Assembly: GCA_009663005.1 (NCBI GenBank)
Contig: VIGQ01001828.1
Span: forward strand, 1-40,000
Length of the DNA stretch: 40,000 nucleotides
From: Actinidia chinensis
Taxonomy: Eukaryota; Streptophyta; Magnoliopsida; Ericales; Actinidiaceae
Reading direction: 5' to 3'
Made by a program: the position numbers and the translations under genes. How positions within the stretch are numbered: the first letter of the stretch is position 1; each line of letters begins with the position of its first letter. The notes beneath the pieces were generated by a model. It was not told the DNA's origin and did no database searches. It saw only the letters and a program-made list of their open reading frames with translations. Positions 20,956 to 32,013 of this stretch are shown one piece after another.

Positions 20956-21935
20956 AGAAACCAATACCGATTGGGACACATATGATAGGAGCATCCAGAG
21001 TCTAGGAATCCATATATAAGACGGATTGTAGAAGATGAAAAACTGATGAAAATGCTGAGTCTCTTCTCACAAATTTTGTGCAAACATTTGCCAGTTGACT
21101 TGTCCCTTATTAGGATGTCTTTCTTCCAGTGCCTTCTTAGGTGACAGTAAGCACATTGTCCTTCGCAGGACGCCTCCATGATGATCTCCTTTTGAGCGAG
21201 ATCTGCCTCGACCACAGATTGTCAGTTTCTGTTGTTTGTCCTTGCCTCTGGATACCGTCAGTGCTTATGGTTTGTTGTAGTATCTGTGTGATCAAATTGA
21301 TCATTTCTCCGATACTCATGTTCACCAAAGCATTTAGAAATATCACTGTAATTTAACCTCATCGTTTCCATATAAAAGAGTGTGGTCTAAATGATCAAAA
21401 GTTTCAGGCCAGGAGAATTCAAAACAGCAGTGCAAAATCCTTATCAATAATTTCAAACATCTAGATTCTGTAAATTAGCGAGAATCTGTTGAAATTATCC
21501 AGGTGCTCAATCATAGGTGTACCTTTTTGTACCTGAAACGAAGAGCGTTTCTTCAAGTAGAGTCGGTTCTCTATGCTTTTGTCATGTACTTGTCCTCCAG
21601 TTCTTCCAAAGGCCTTGTGGCCAAAGTCTCCTATGACAAAGTAATTCTGGTCCTTGCTAAGCCACAATCAGATCGACCACAAGCTTGCCGATTTACAAAG
21701 TCCAATCTTCATTCGACAATCCTTGGGCTGGCTCCAAGGCAATATGGGATCCTTCTCGAAATAAAATCTAGGGCTTCGCATTGCCACATGCCAAAGTGTT
21801 GGTGCCAATTTGATTTCTCCACTCGAACTTTGCATTGGATAACAGGTTCTCTGCATTAGAAATAACTTGTGGACATTCATTAGCAATTTGGGTTGCCTCA
21901 GATTGCTCCTTTGTGGGTAGTGCACTGTCAGCCAT
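20910..21935 (-). pseudogene. gag: Copia A gag and protease
   Basis: The start at 21935 reads MADSALPTKEQSEATQIA. Recognisable gag parts follow: ENRLYLKKR near 21560, QVQKGTPMIEHLDNFN near 21510, and a zinc knuckle CAYCHLRRHWKKD at about 21117-21155. The last cysteine of the CX2CX4HX4C knuckle is replaced in this frame, possibly by a one-base loss. The protease motif LDSGCSYHMCPNRYWF lies near 20960-21010 with the catalytic Asp-Ser-Gly. The SYHMCPNR form is typical of one group of plant copia elements and differs from element B. Confidence 0.85.
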
Positions 21936-22139
21936 TCGGACACCTTTAGATTACAGGTGGACTTCCAAAATTGCCAAAAAATACACCACTTTAATGACTT
22001 CAAAGAAGCAAAAAAAAAATATAAATTTCAGAGTGTTATTTCTTGATATGCGTCATATTTCCTGAAAGCTGGAGGTCATTGTTGTGTTATATCCATCAAG
22101 TTTGTCCTTAACACACTATGGCTTTCTGTAGACGATATC

Positions 22140-22596
22140 TGTTGGGATAAAAACACCAATGGGATTTTCACCCTAATGGATCGGGAATGACAACACGCAC
22201 ATAAACAAGCAAGTGAAGAAAACAAACAATAAAAGGGGACACAGAGAAATTTTACGTGGTTTGGCCTTAAGCCCTACGTCACGGCCACACCGATCTCAAT
22301 TCACTTAAAAACAAGTTACGATTACATTTCTCCCTCACTTTTTCTCCCTCTCTATTAACCTTAGCTACCTTCTTATCATTTCCTAGGACTTCAACATCTA
22401 TTTATAGAGAAACTAGAAGAGGATGACTTACTAAGCAATGATGTCATCAGGCCGCATAGGAGAATGGACTTGCCACAATTGTAGACTTGGACTTGCCACA
22501 AGTGTAGGAATTGGGACTTAGCCGCAATCGAAGACTAAGACTCAGCCGTAATTGTAGACTTTGAAATGTTCAGGCTCCACATTCCACATACGAACA
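22140..22596 (-). repeat. 3' LTR of copia B
   Basis: Starts TGTTGGGATAAAAACACC and ends CACATACGAACA. It contains TTTTACGTGGTTTGGCC, a T/C-rich stretch, TATTTATAGAG (a likely TATA-like or polyadenylation region depending on strand) and a tandem array at 22466-22560 of GGACTTGCCACAATTGTAGA-like units. It differs from the 5' LTR mostly by one-base indels. Confidence 0.9.
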
Positions 22597-22612
22597 ATCT
22601 CCCACTGGAAGC
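22597..22612 (-). promoter_or_regulatory. Polypurine tract of copia B
   Basis: Plus strand ATCTCCCACTGGAAG reads CTTCCAGTGGGAGAT on the element strand, directly next to the 3' LTR. It is the expected plus-strand primer and fixes the orientation. Confidence 0.75.
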
Positions 22613-22915
22613 TGACCACCAAACTGCTCCTCAGGGTGGTAAACTCCCACTTGTTTCAATATTACTCAAACGGTGTTGTGGCATTTACGGCCCTAATACT
22701 AGAAGACCCACTGAAGCTGCACATAGCTTCAGTTTGTCAATGGTCACAACTTGTGTGAAACATATCTGCAGGTTCTGATTTGTGTGGATTCTTTCTCCAA
22801 GCTTATCAAACCCTTCATCTAGGAGTGTCAGATGAAGTGTATCTAATGTTTATCGATTTGTCTGTTCGTTTGGCATGGAATGCTGAATTCGTTGCCAAAT
22901 GAATTGCACTTGACT

Positions 22916-24260
22916 TCAATGTAGATAGTGCAATTCGAGGATGCTCCTTACCCAACCTCTCTCTAAAACTCTGTAACCAAAATCATCTCCTGGCAAGCTT
23001 TGTAGCAGCCAATACTTCGATTCTGTGGTAGAAAGAGAACAATCTTGCAATCCTCGAAATTCAAAACTGACAGCTGCGCGGCCCAAATGAAGACATAGCC
23101 AGAGAGTAGTGCTCTTTCTGCAATCTACATCTCCAGCCATGTCAGAATTGACATTTTAACCTTGTAGACGGATCTCCGAGCCTCCTAACAACAACAGCGG
23201 CATCCTTAGTACCCTTAAGATACCTCAAAACCCACTTCAAGCTTTCCAGTGCTCCTTTCTAGGATTACTCATGAATCGGCTTATCATTTCCAACTGCTGA
23301 GCAATATCTGGCCTCGTTATGGACCATAACATACATAAAGGATACCCAATGGCCGAAGCATATGGTACCTTTGACTGTACTCCTATTTCTTCCGGTTGTA
23401 GTTGGACTTTAATCTTGAAAGTCTTAAAAATGACTTCCCAGGGGAGTGCGACGGTTTGCTTTATCCATGCTAAATCTCTTCAGCAATTTGTCGATGTAGT
23501 CGGCTTGTGATAGTTCGTCAATTTCTTGTGGCTCTGTCTCTAGTAATCCGCATTAACAAAGTATCATCTTCGCAGGACCCAGTCCTTCATGAGAATCTCT
23601 TGGATAGACTCTCCTTCAGTTGTTAATATCCATCATGCTTGATCCTGCAATAAGCAGTAATCCACCATTATAAAGGAAGAATAAATTATGATGTTTGAAA
23701 CTTTTAAATAGCACAACGATGGTCAGCATGGCATCTTTCGGTAACCATTTGTCAGACAGAACCATCAAACTTGATGTACCACTGTCTGGGTGCTTGTTCA
23801 AACCATACAAGCTCTTCTAAGCTTGCACCACCAGATTTCCTTGCCCTTTTTCATTAACCTTGGTGGTCTCATCTAGATGTCTTCATCTCAAATCCCCATG
23901 AAGAAATGCCGTTTTTACATCGAGCTACTCAGATGCAAGTCTTCCACTGCCACAAGACTCAAGATGTCCGAATGAATGATTGATAATTCAAAAGGAGAGA
24001 AGATTTCTGTAAAATCTACACCGGCCCTTTGTTGATGAAAACCCTTTTGCACAATTAGCCTTGTACCTCGTCGACCCATCATGATCTTCTGCAATCTGTA
24101 AACCCACTTGTTATGTAGGGTCTCTTACCATGAGGCAACTCCACCAAATCCGATTGTTTGGTTAGTTGTGCGGGAGTCCATCTCATCATTCCATGGCTTG
24201 CTCCCACTTCACCTTGCATCGGCCTTCACTGCTTCCTTCAATTTAACAATTCTGGTTCAC
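22916..24260 (-). pseudogene. pol: Copia B reverse transcriptase and RNase H
   Basis: Minus strand in several frames. The N-terminal reverse transcriptase region lies at about 24060-24240. MYGLNKHPDSG near 23800 corresponds to LYGLKQAPRQW of intact elements, and LYNGGLLLIAGSS near 23650 corresponds to the catalytic YVDDMLIAG; the two aspartates are not readable in this frame, although one-base shifts would explain that. ISRFMSNPRKEHW and RPDIA follow near 23290. RNase H begins near 23140 with MAGDVDCRKST, LGRAAVS and LSTTESKYW. Confidence 0.85.
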
Positions 24261-24489
24261 ATTGTCTGTAAGTAGCAATAATGTAGAGATGAAATGTAAC
24301 GAGCTGGGTCTGATTCTGAGTTATTCTGGTTTGATTTTTAAACAGATTCAGGGGGAGGAACTTAAGTTTCTAACGGTAGGTTTTGATCTCAGGATCAATA
24401 CATCGTTTTAGAATCTTATCTCAAGTTCGGCCGAAACTCTTGCTATTGCTGCTTTGTCCCGTTATCTGTCCTTGTCATGGATTCTCATT

Positions 24490-25730
24490 GACACCACATC
24501 TCTACTCCTTATATTTGCAGTTTTCGATGTCCCAAAAACGATAACCAATGTAATTATCCCATAAACCAATGAAGATACACTTCTGGATTTGGATCAAGCT
24601 TGGACCTGTTTTCTGCCTCAATATGAACATATGAGACACAACCAAATTTTTTAGGTGAGATAAGTTTACCTCATCCTGTCCAAGCTTCTTGGGGCCACAC
24701 CCACAGTTCAAAACAACTGAGGGTCCTCGGTTGTTTAGTATGCAGCCGTGCTCACAGCATCTGCCCAAAATTATTTTGGCAAACCAGCATGTTCCCATAC
24801 CCTGTGCACGCTCTGTGATAGTTCTGTTCATGCGCTCGGCAACCCCATTATGTTGTGGATTCCTAGGAACCGTTTGTCTCTGATCTATTCATAGCGCAGA
24901 GTACCTTTGAAATATACTGCAAAGTCCCACCATTGTCTGACCTTAAAGCACGTTCAACTTTAGACCGTTCTCTTCTATGTAGTAGCTCTCCCTTTCTGAA
25001 TACATCAAATACATTCTGATTTTTGTTTCAAGAAATATACCCAACAGCTTCTATAGATCATCAATGAATGTGACAAGTAAAATGATCCACCCCACAGGAA
25101 ATTACTTTAGCTGGTCCCCACAATCGGGTGGTGTGAACAAAAGCTCCAACCGTTCGCGCTTATGGCTCTGAACGTTCTTTGAGAAGCTGACTTTTCTTTT
25201 GCTTCATAGGACACAATCCTGCAAAATGCCAGATCTAGTTGAATTCAGTCCTGGCAATTTTCATTTGTGATCATGGCCTCATGCCTTTCTCATATGGGTC
25301 CAAGCTCAGTGCCATGTAGTAAAAACCTTGCATCTGGTTCGGATGAAGCAGCTGCAAGTACCGTGTTCATCCCAGAAGTAACATAAAGGGTTCTTGTTTT
25401 CTCCGAGTGCCATCACCAAGCACCTTAGTCACCTTCATGAATCGGCAGTAAGATAGTCTTGCATCCCGAAGTTGCAAGTTGTCCCACAGAAATCAGATTC
25501 CTTTTCAATTGGGAAACGTGTCTCACGTCTTCAAGCGTTAGGAGTCGTCCCATTTGTCAGGCTAATCTGCACTTCTCCATTTCCCAATAATGAACAAGGT
25601 CATCATTCGAGATATACTTCCGAAGTACCCTCACATAATTGTGGAGAATCTCTTCTGGTTAGGTGGCCTGGGCGTGAAATGACGCGCCTGAGTCGACATA
25701 TCCATACCATCGTCGTGTGTAGCTACTGAT
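24490..25730 (-). pseudogene. pol: Copia B protease and integrase
   Basis: An Asp-Ser-Gly protease site is read near 25700 with frame shifts, followed by LTLEDVRHV and LKRNLISVGQL near 25520, a typical link to the GAG-pre-integrase region. Integrase DNA-binding and core parts include TFIDD near 25070 and the frame 24502-24831 with MNRTITERA, NNRGPSVVLNCG, EVNLSHLKN, KCIFIGL and YRFWD. These are characteristic of TNT1/copia integrase C-terminal regions. Confidence 0.85.
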
Positions 25731-25789
25731 AAGAACTACGCTCCGCATCTCATGTCAGAGACGTTAAACAAGAGTTGTTTACATATCTG

Positions 25790-26547
25790 ATCACAGCATT
25801 GTGCTTTGGACTTTGAGTGTTTTGCGAAATGCCCCTGCTTTCCACAATTGTAGCATTCGGCCATCTTCTTTCGTGGCCCCTTTTGGATTTCTCCCACCTT
25901 GATTTTGAAGCGACCTTTGTTGCTCTCAATTGGCTGACCCTCGTTCTGTACTCAAAGAAATAGAACGTCTCTGCAGCCCCGCTAGTTCTGCGCCCCATTT
26001 TGCTGAGAATTATGTCCCACCACGTCGTCGTACGTTAGCTTCTCGAAATGGAGGAATGCTGACCGCCATGACCAGACTATCCCAATGTCTGGCAAATCAG
26101 ATAGGATCAACAAAGCTCTCACTTCGTCGTCAAGTTTAATACACGGCTCCAATTGACTTGTGACATGTGTGAAATGAAAAATTATTCCAAGTGCTCAGCC
26201 ACACGTCACATTCGCCCATCTCATGTGAAGGTCTTTCATCAATACACTTTATTTGATGCGAAGGTTTCTCATAAATCTTGGATAATGAAGCCATTAAACC
26301 TGATGTAGTTTTCTCCTCGATATATTAATGCTACAGACAGGATAGAGTCAACCGTATCGTACCAGAGCTTTTTTCGGTCCTAGAACCGTCCAGTCTGCAT
26401 CTTTCATGTCTTCTGGTTTCTTCCTTCTTCCCCTTCAAGAGGTTTAATAGAGAGCTTTTTTGATAAAGATACTCCTCCATCTGCATCTTCCAAACTAGTT
26501 CGCTCCGTTGAACTTTTCAATTTGGTCTTGCCCTCTGTTTCAGCCAT
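25790..26547 (-). pseudogene. gag: Copia B gag
   Basis: ATG at 26547 opens MAETEGKTKLKSST. A KDADW stretch near 26400 matches the gag of TNT1-type elements. A zinc knuckle AECYNCGKQGHFAKHSKSK lies near 25805-25862 (CX2CX4H, with Ser where Cys is expected). A one-base loss could explain the missing Cys. It would form the particle that packages the element's RNA. Confidence 0.8.
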
Positions 26548-26576
26548 TGTGTTTGCGTGTATAATCTCCGAACCAA

Positions 26577-26588
26577 GCTTTGATACCA
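26577..26588 (-). promoter_or_regulatory. Primer-binding site of copia B (initiator tRNA-Met)
   Basis: Element strand TGGTATCAAAGC, two bases from the LTR end, complementary to the 3' end of plant initiator tRNA-Met apart from one mismatch (consensus TGGTATCAGAGC). Confidence 0.88.
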
Positions 26589-26590
26589 GT

Positions 26591-27069
26591 TGTTAGGATA
26601 AAAACACCATATGCGTATTTTCACCCCTAATGGATCGGGAATGACACACGCACATAAACAAGCAATTAAAACAAACAATAAAAGGGATTCACAGAGATTT
26701 TACGTGGTATCGGCCAATTAAGCCTACGTCCACGCGGCCACACCACCCGAGTAGCAATTCTACTAAACAAGTTTTAGCTTACAATCTCTCCCTCACTCTC
26801 TTTCTCTCTCTATTAGGCCTTAGCTACCTTCTTATCATTTTCCAGAACTTCAACCACTATTTATAGAGAACCTAGAAGAGGAATGACTTAAGCATGATGT
26901 CTTCAGCCGCATCGGAGACCATGACTTGGCCACATTGTAGACTGGACTTGCCACAATTGTAGACTTGGACTTACCACAATTGTAGACTTGGCCTTACCCA
27001 ATCGAAGAACTAAGATCAGCCGTATTGTAGACTTTGAAATGTCAAGGCCCACATTCCACATACCTAACA
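26591..27069 (-). repeat. 5' LTR of copia B
   Basis: Plus-strand start TGTTAGGATAAAAACACC, end CACATACCTAACA. It matches 22140-22596 along its length. The tandem GGACTTGCCACAATTGTAGA array lies at about 26920-27036. Confidence 0.9.
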
Positions 27070-27558
27070 TATCTCACTAACAAAATACTTAGAAAATGAG
27101 AAAAACAGAGATAAAGCATGTTTTAGCGATAAACGTGTGTAGGATTATATGATTTGTATCCATATGTTTCACAGGCCATTGTATCGATTATCAACTGTTC
27201 CTGCTGAGGCAGTGTTTTGCCCAGGAAGTGAAGAAGCTAGGTGAAGCAGTTCAAGCCATTGAGCAAGTCACTCTTAGCCTTTTGAATAGGACCATGCTTG
27301 CGTCGTCCGTCCGCATACCGTGTGGCCTAAGAAACATAAAGCTTGTAGCTGCTGCGGCCTCCTGAATGCTGTAACGTTTTTTTCGTCCCAAGAGCATGGA
27401 CTAAGCTGACAGAATTTATAAAAGCGCTCTATTTATTCTTGTTTTGGGGATTTTGTTGTCTCTTGTTCTTATATTTTTCAAAAACAATATTTATTTTCAG
27501 TTATCTCGAACTCGCGCAGGTGAAGCTGTAAATGTAATTTTATTTTCGAAGATCTGAT

Positions 27559-28784
27559 AGAAAATGCTATTCTTCCAGACAAATGATACAGAAAAATTAC
27601 CAGAATGATGTGGCATCTATTGGCAAATACAGCTCGACTCTTTCTCTTTTCCAAAACCTCAAACCATTTAACTCATTTATCTCGCCTATTTATTCTCAAA
27701 CTTTGTCTCTCTCTTATTTTATTCAAACTTTCTCTCTCCCATTTACACCTCTTTTATCCTTCTAAGATCTAAAAATTACAGTAACACCCTTATACTTTTT
27801 TAGTTTTGAGTTTTTTTGTATTTTTGTTACCCTTTCAAACATTTTTAATGTTTAAGTTTTTCTTTGATGAGAGAAATTGAAATATAAAATTTGTTTCAAT
27901 GTTTATTAAAAAATACTAAAAATAGAATTATCTAAAATAATTTTTTTCATTTTTAATGGATTTTTTTTCAAATTAGATAATTTTTTTATATTTTTTAACT
28001 TTTCTCATCAAAAAAATTTAAAATATCCAAATTGATTAATTAAACAGGTTTGATAAAAATAAAAAAAGATTAAAAATCAAAACAATAAAAACTTAAAATA
28101 AATTAGACCAACAAAACGATTTCCATTCAAGTTATTTGAAATTTTCTGCTTAATTTTCTTGATATATTTTTTTTTTTCCCCAACAAATAAGGAAATAAAG
28201 TATGTTTTCTCTCATTTTTTTTCTCTTTTTAAGGTTGTGCATCAACAGAGTATAAAAATGATTTAGATTTAATAATCGTGGGCTGTCATGCAACAATAAC
28301 CACAAGTATATAACAAAAAAAACTATACAAATAAATAATGCTAATTTTTCATTAAGAAAAATATGCCTTTAAGTATATTTTTTTTAAATTAGATCAAACA
28401 TTTTTATAGACTCAAATATCTACATTCAGAGCAATTGCAAAATGGGATGAGATTATAATCAATTAATTAAAAGAACCCAAACTGTGGTTCGGGTAAAGAA
28501 AAAATTTTAGAAGAGAAAAAGATAACGAAATTGGTTTTGTAGTTGACTCATGTTTGGATACTCAAGAGACAACACTTAGATATTGAAAATTGATAGAAGA
28601 CTTCATTTATATCTTTTTAAAGAAGTTTTTTTTTGTTTAGAACTCTTCTTAAATAGTCTACATTTATTAGCTTTCTCAAGAGTTTTTTTTTTTTTAAAAC
28701 TCTTTTTTAATAGGAATTGTGTGGTTTCCACATCATTCTGGTCCTATTTTTCTGGGTTTTTTTTTCTGGTTGATATCAGAAACC
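27559..28784. mobile_element. Mutator-like non-autonomous element (MITE), 1.2 kb, copy 2 only
   Basis: Copy 1 runs from TTTTATTTTGAATATCGG straight into AATAATGTGCAATTG (8526-8555). In copy 2 the same place is split by 1.2 kb of very AT-rich DNA. The ends are inverted repeats over about 50 bp: AGAAAAATTACCAGAATGATGTGG near 27590 against the reverse complement of CCACATCATTCTGGTCCTATTTTTCT near 28727. Outer parts match loosely. Flanks AGATCTGAT (27550-27558) and CTATCGGAT (28785-28793) look like a 9-bp target-site duplication with mismatches, as Mutator-like elements make. No transposase is present. Confidence 0.7.
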
Positions 28785-29144
28785 CTATCGGATAATGTGC
28801 AACTGTTCAAACAATACTTTTTTTGGTTTAAGTTAATAGAATGTGATTGTAATGCAAAGTACATTATGACCCTATTTTTCATCTTCTTCCTTTTAAAACC
28901 TCAACCCTTTTTTCGTTGTTGCCAACATGGCACCCGGGATTCTCCTTCCACCCGTAACCCTGTTACCACCAGATCATCTTGTGGTTCACATTAAACCTGC
29001 TATTCAAAAGCAAATAAAGATTCTAATGTTGTCCGATTAATGGTAAGACGAATTGGACTGAATGAGCCTATCATCCCAAGTTTTTTGCTCACGTTTCTCC
29101 CCATCAATCGACCCACCCCAATGCCTAGTATAGGACAATCAGTT

Positions 29145-29550
29145 CTCTCTTTCCTGCATGCATTGACATATGGATGAACATCTCACGGCAGTTCATCCAC
29201 CTTATTTTTTTTAGTGTATACTTGTGAGGGTAACTGTTCTCCTACTTCTTAAATGAGGAAAAAAATAATAACTTTAAATTTGAGAATTAATATATGAATA
29301 AAGATGTGAAAAAAATGTTCTTGTGCTGTGTTGAGGCACCAATGCACGGATGATCCAGCACCAAGAGGATTCCCATCCTGATTGAAGGTCACATGCTCCA
29401 AGAACTTGTGTGGGTCGCCGATTGCATACCCGTGACAAGATAACTAGAGCATATACCACTCTCTTGCCCTCCCTCAGGCCTCGTCTCTTTGTCCCATCAC
29501 TTACTCTCTAGGTCGCTATATATACCGCGCAGCGACTTGGCCTCATAACT
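29145..29550. repeat. Local repeat family member R5 (copy 2, unbroken form)
   Basis: The uninterrupted version of the segment that exists in pieces at 8925, 9262, 10480 and 13459 in copy 1. It contains CTTTCCTGCATGCATTGA, CATCTCACGGCAGTTCATC, CGGATGATCCAGCACC, AGGATTCCCATCC and TAGGTCGCTATATATA. It serves as the reference for ordering the fragments. It is non-coding as far as seen. Confidence 0.65.
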
Positions 29551-30799
29551 GGCTAGAAATTCTCCTGGGCTTGAAGGAAGCGTGCTGTACCGTGCCGTGC
29601 CTTGCAATATGTGGTGCCCTGCATGCTTAAAGTCGTGTCTGTCCGCGTAACTTTCACACCAGCGCACGCGGGGCGGTAACTGGGGCTCACCACTGGAAAA
29701 AGAGTGGACGTGGGCGAGGGGAACTAGGGGGGTAGGGAAAAAAAGGTGCGGGGGTGTGGGTGAGTGTCATCAAGGATCGGTGCGCGCGTGTTCCCCCAGC
29801 CCCTATAGAGACCATCGTCCATCTTTCATTTAAATGTTTCAACACATATTGAAACAACCTTGATTTCCTAGCTACACTTGCTTGCACATGGATCGATCCA
29901 AGAAGAGATCATATGGCTGAACCGTCCCCTGAAGGTCACTACAACCCACCGGCAGTTGCAACATTAAGAAAGCCATTTAAGGAAACTAAAAAAAAGGAAA
30001 GAACAGTGTTAATTAATGAAGTTGAAACAACCACTTGTCGACGCCAGTCGACCATCACCTACTCCCAAACAAAAAATGCTATGTTTACCACTTTTTATAC
30101 CAAAATACCCAAAACACACTTACTCTTTCTACAATAATGCATTTGGTGTAGTAGGAAACTTTGCATTCAGAATTAGTTGTTGCAACAATAGTTTTTTTTA
30201 AAAATTGTTTTAAAATTTACGACTTTAAACCTTGAGTATCAAATTTTTTTTTCCTTCAAATTCTTGCCATTGTTCGAAATGTGTAACTAATTTATCACTT
30301 CGTTTCTCCTTAAAATCCTTCTTTCTTTCAAGACTTGAAATCAAACAAGAGAAGAAGGAAAGTTGAGAAGGTAAGGGCTTAATTGAATCAGTCAAAGTTG
30401 GAGGGATAAGTGACATTCACAAAATTTTCTAATTTTGAAAGATTATAGAGACTCTAGCCATTGTGTTATAATAAACAACACTAGCCAAATATTTTTTTAT
30501 TAGAAAAAGGATTCCTTTAATTTTTTTAATAGGTATAGGCATGATTTTAATTAAATTGGAACTTCTCTTTTCTTTTCTTTTTTTCTTTTTTTTTTTAAAA
30601 AAATATTAGAGGAGATTAAATTGTAAAGATGAAAACATGAAGTCATTCACATAATTAGAAAACCGAAGCACTATAGGAACTATAAGAGCAAGAGTTCTTA
30701 AGCTGAGTTCTCTGCTGAAATCTCATATTTTAATACTAATATCTATATATATAGACATCAGTCTGAGAAAACATATTAGCCTAGCGGCATTATTTTTTT
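29551..30799. other. Spacer between fibrillarin and F-box gene (copy 2)
   Basis: Collinear with 13811-14882. A GC-rich patch at 29660-29800 with G-runs is not matched in copy 1. No gene was recognised; the frames at 29687-29887 and 29913-30137 have no known domain. Confidence 0.5.
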
Positions 30800-32013
30800 T
30801 TTTTCCTCAAACACACTTTGTGTCCCTCCAATTTGAGAATGGTGATTCTTCCTATCGAGACCTGGGCTGGCTTTCCCAAAACTTCTTTCTTGCTTCCATT
30901 GAAGAAAACTTGGTCAGAGTTTTTTCGCAGATTCATACGTTTTATTTGGTCGTATGTGGAAATTGGCGTCTCGTAGCCCTCGAGAATAAATAGCTCTACA
31001 GCACATATTAAATATCCTCAAAACGTGTCACAATAAGCTTCCTATTTATGATCGAGAACGAAATAAACCACCCAGAAAAGAGAGTTTTTATTTAGTGTTA
31101 CCGAAGGGATAATACGAAGTTCCAACTACCCTTGCCGTGTAATAACAAGGTTTTTTTAGTTCTTCTGTTGGAAAATGGTTTTTTTTACTATAGATAAAAC
31201 CATGACTATAACCCTTTTAAACCCATTCAAACCATGAGTTATGTTACTCTTCCTCCCTCCCAGTTTTTATGATCTTTGGTTAAGTTTTTAGTTTGGTTTG
31301 GCCTCAATCTGATATTTTGTTGTGAAAAGGAATACTATCGTCCGGACCCTTTGGTAAACCCAAATAATTAATGAGGTTGTGGTTATCTATCGTGGTATGG
31401 AGAAGATTTGCATTCTATCAGATCACGGTAACGACGGTTGGAATTTCAGCAACTTGGAACCATACTATGTATTGTTGATAAATTTCATAAAGGTTCAAGT
31501 TTTTTTTTTGCCGTTGATAATTGGGTTAAAAGCTTGTGCGGATTGAAGGTTTGCTATGGTGCCACAATTTCAAGTTATGAATCAAAAGAGATAAATTAAT
31601 TGCGCCCAAGTTGCTTATCCTTTGTTGAGTCACAAGATGGAGAATTTACTAATGGTTCAAAGGTTTTGGAAAAAATCGTACAACTTTTTGAATTCACTGT
31701 TTTTAAGTTGGTAATATCGAATTGGGGAAAGCATGAGGCAGTGGGCTCACGTAAGAACATAGTGAATCAGAGCCTTGTTCTTAGTTGAAAATCATCTTTG
31801 TCTGTCTCACGATGGAGTTTCCAGAGTGTCAACCCAACCTGCATTTTTACACTGATCAAAAAAACCATAATCGTAATTCCACCTTATGCATATCATGTCG
31901 TTGCTGATGATTCGGGTGTCTACTTAGAGGATGGGAGTTTTCATTCACATTACGTACCATATCTTCTGAAAAACACATTCTTCTTCCCCCAATTTGTTTG
32001 TGGGCCAAAGCTT
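30800..32013 (+). pseudogene. F-box protein with DUF295 / KIB1-4 beta-propeller (copy 2)
   Basis: Same gene as 14883-16150, without the C run. CGNWRLVALEN near 30955 is the end of the F-box. SSSVGW near 31160, FVESQDGEF near 31625, KIVQLFEFTVFKLVISNW at about 31675-31725, HEAVGS near 31733, VNPTCIFTLI near 31830, DSGVYLEDGSFHSHYVPY near 31912 and a terminal FFPQFVCGPK follow the KIB1-4 propeller order. The frame-shift density is similar to copy 1 but at different positions. The functional role would be an SCF substrate receptor; no start codon could be fixed. Confidence 0.78.

Larger units (their letters stand above)
18527..22047 (-). mobile_element. Ty1/copia retrotransposon A, 5'-truncated and internally deleted
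   Basis: Reverse-oriented copia element inserted in a fibrillarin exon. From right to left on the minus strand: a short leader, gag (ATG at 21935), zinc knuckle, protease, GAG-pre-integrase, integrase, the first part of reverse transcriptase, a polypurine tract and the 3' LTR (18527-18896). The 5' LTR and primer-binding site are absent: fibrillarin exon sequence resumes at 22048, about 110 bp before the gag ATG. The catalytic part of reverse transcriptase and RNase H are also missing between about 19230 and 18930. It cannot move on its own. A few target bases (CCCTGA of copy 1) are lost at the right junction, so no target-site duplication remains. Confidence 0.85.
22140..27069 (-). mobile_element. 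Ty1/copia retrotransposon B, structurally complete, frames broken
   Basis: A 4.9-kb element with two LTRs (22140-22596 and 26591-27069), a tRNA-Met primer-binding site beside the right LTR and a polypurine tract beside the left LTR, so it is transcribed on the minus strand. Gag, protease, integrase, reverse transcriptase and RNase H are present in copia order. It interrupts the last fibrillarin intron: copy 1 reads GACGATATCTCACTAACC at 8028 without a break. Flanks ATATC / (A)TATCTCAC give a 5-bp target-site duplication with one base lost. LTR ends TGTTGGG and CCTAACA form the usual short inverted repeat. Coding frames are interrupted often. Confidence 0.92.
17718..27365 (+). pseudogene. FIB: Fibrillarin 3' exons (copy 2), split by two retrotransposons
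   Basis: The ARILALN exon is in two pieces. Its first 13 bases (18514-18526) lie before copia A, and the rest (from ATGCGTCATATTTCC at 22048 to 22100) lies after it. The exon's splice acceptor reads GCAC instead of the GCAG of copy 1, and the donor has lost a G. The following intron is cut at 22139 by copia B and resumes at 27070. The last exon runs from 27175 (after TTTCACAG) to a stop near 27363 and contains TVPAEAV-like and CVV/RIPC-like codons with shifts. A weak upstream exon at about 17725-17830 matches the one of copy 1. It cannot encode fibrillarin. Confidence 0.85.

Noticed and set aside
20672..20956. 94-codon plus-strand frame
   Set aside because: It lies antisense to copia A pol and is a shadow of it.
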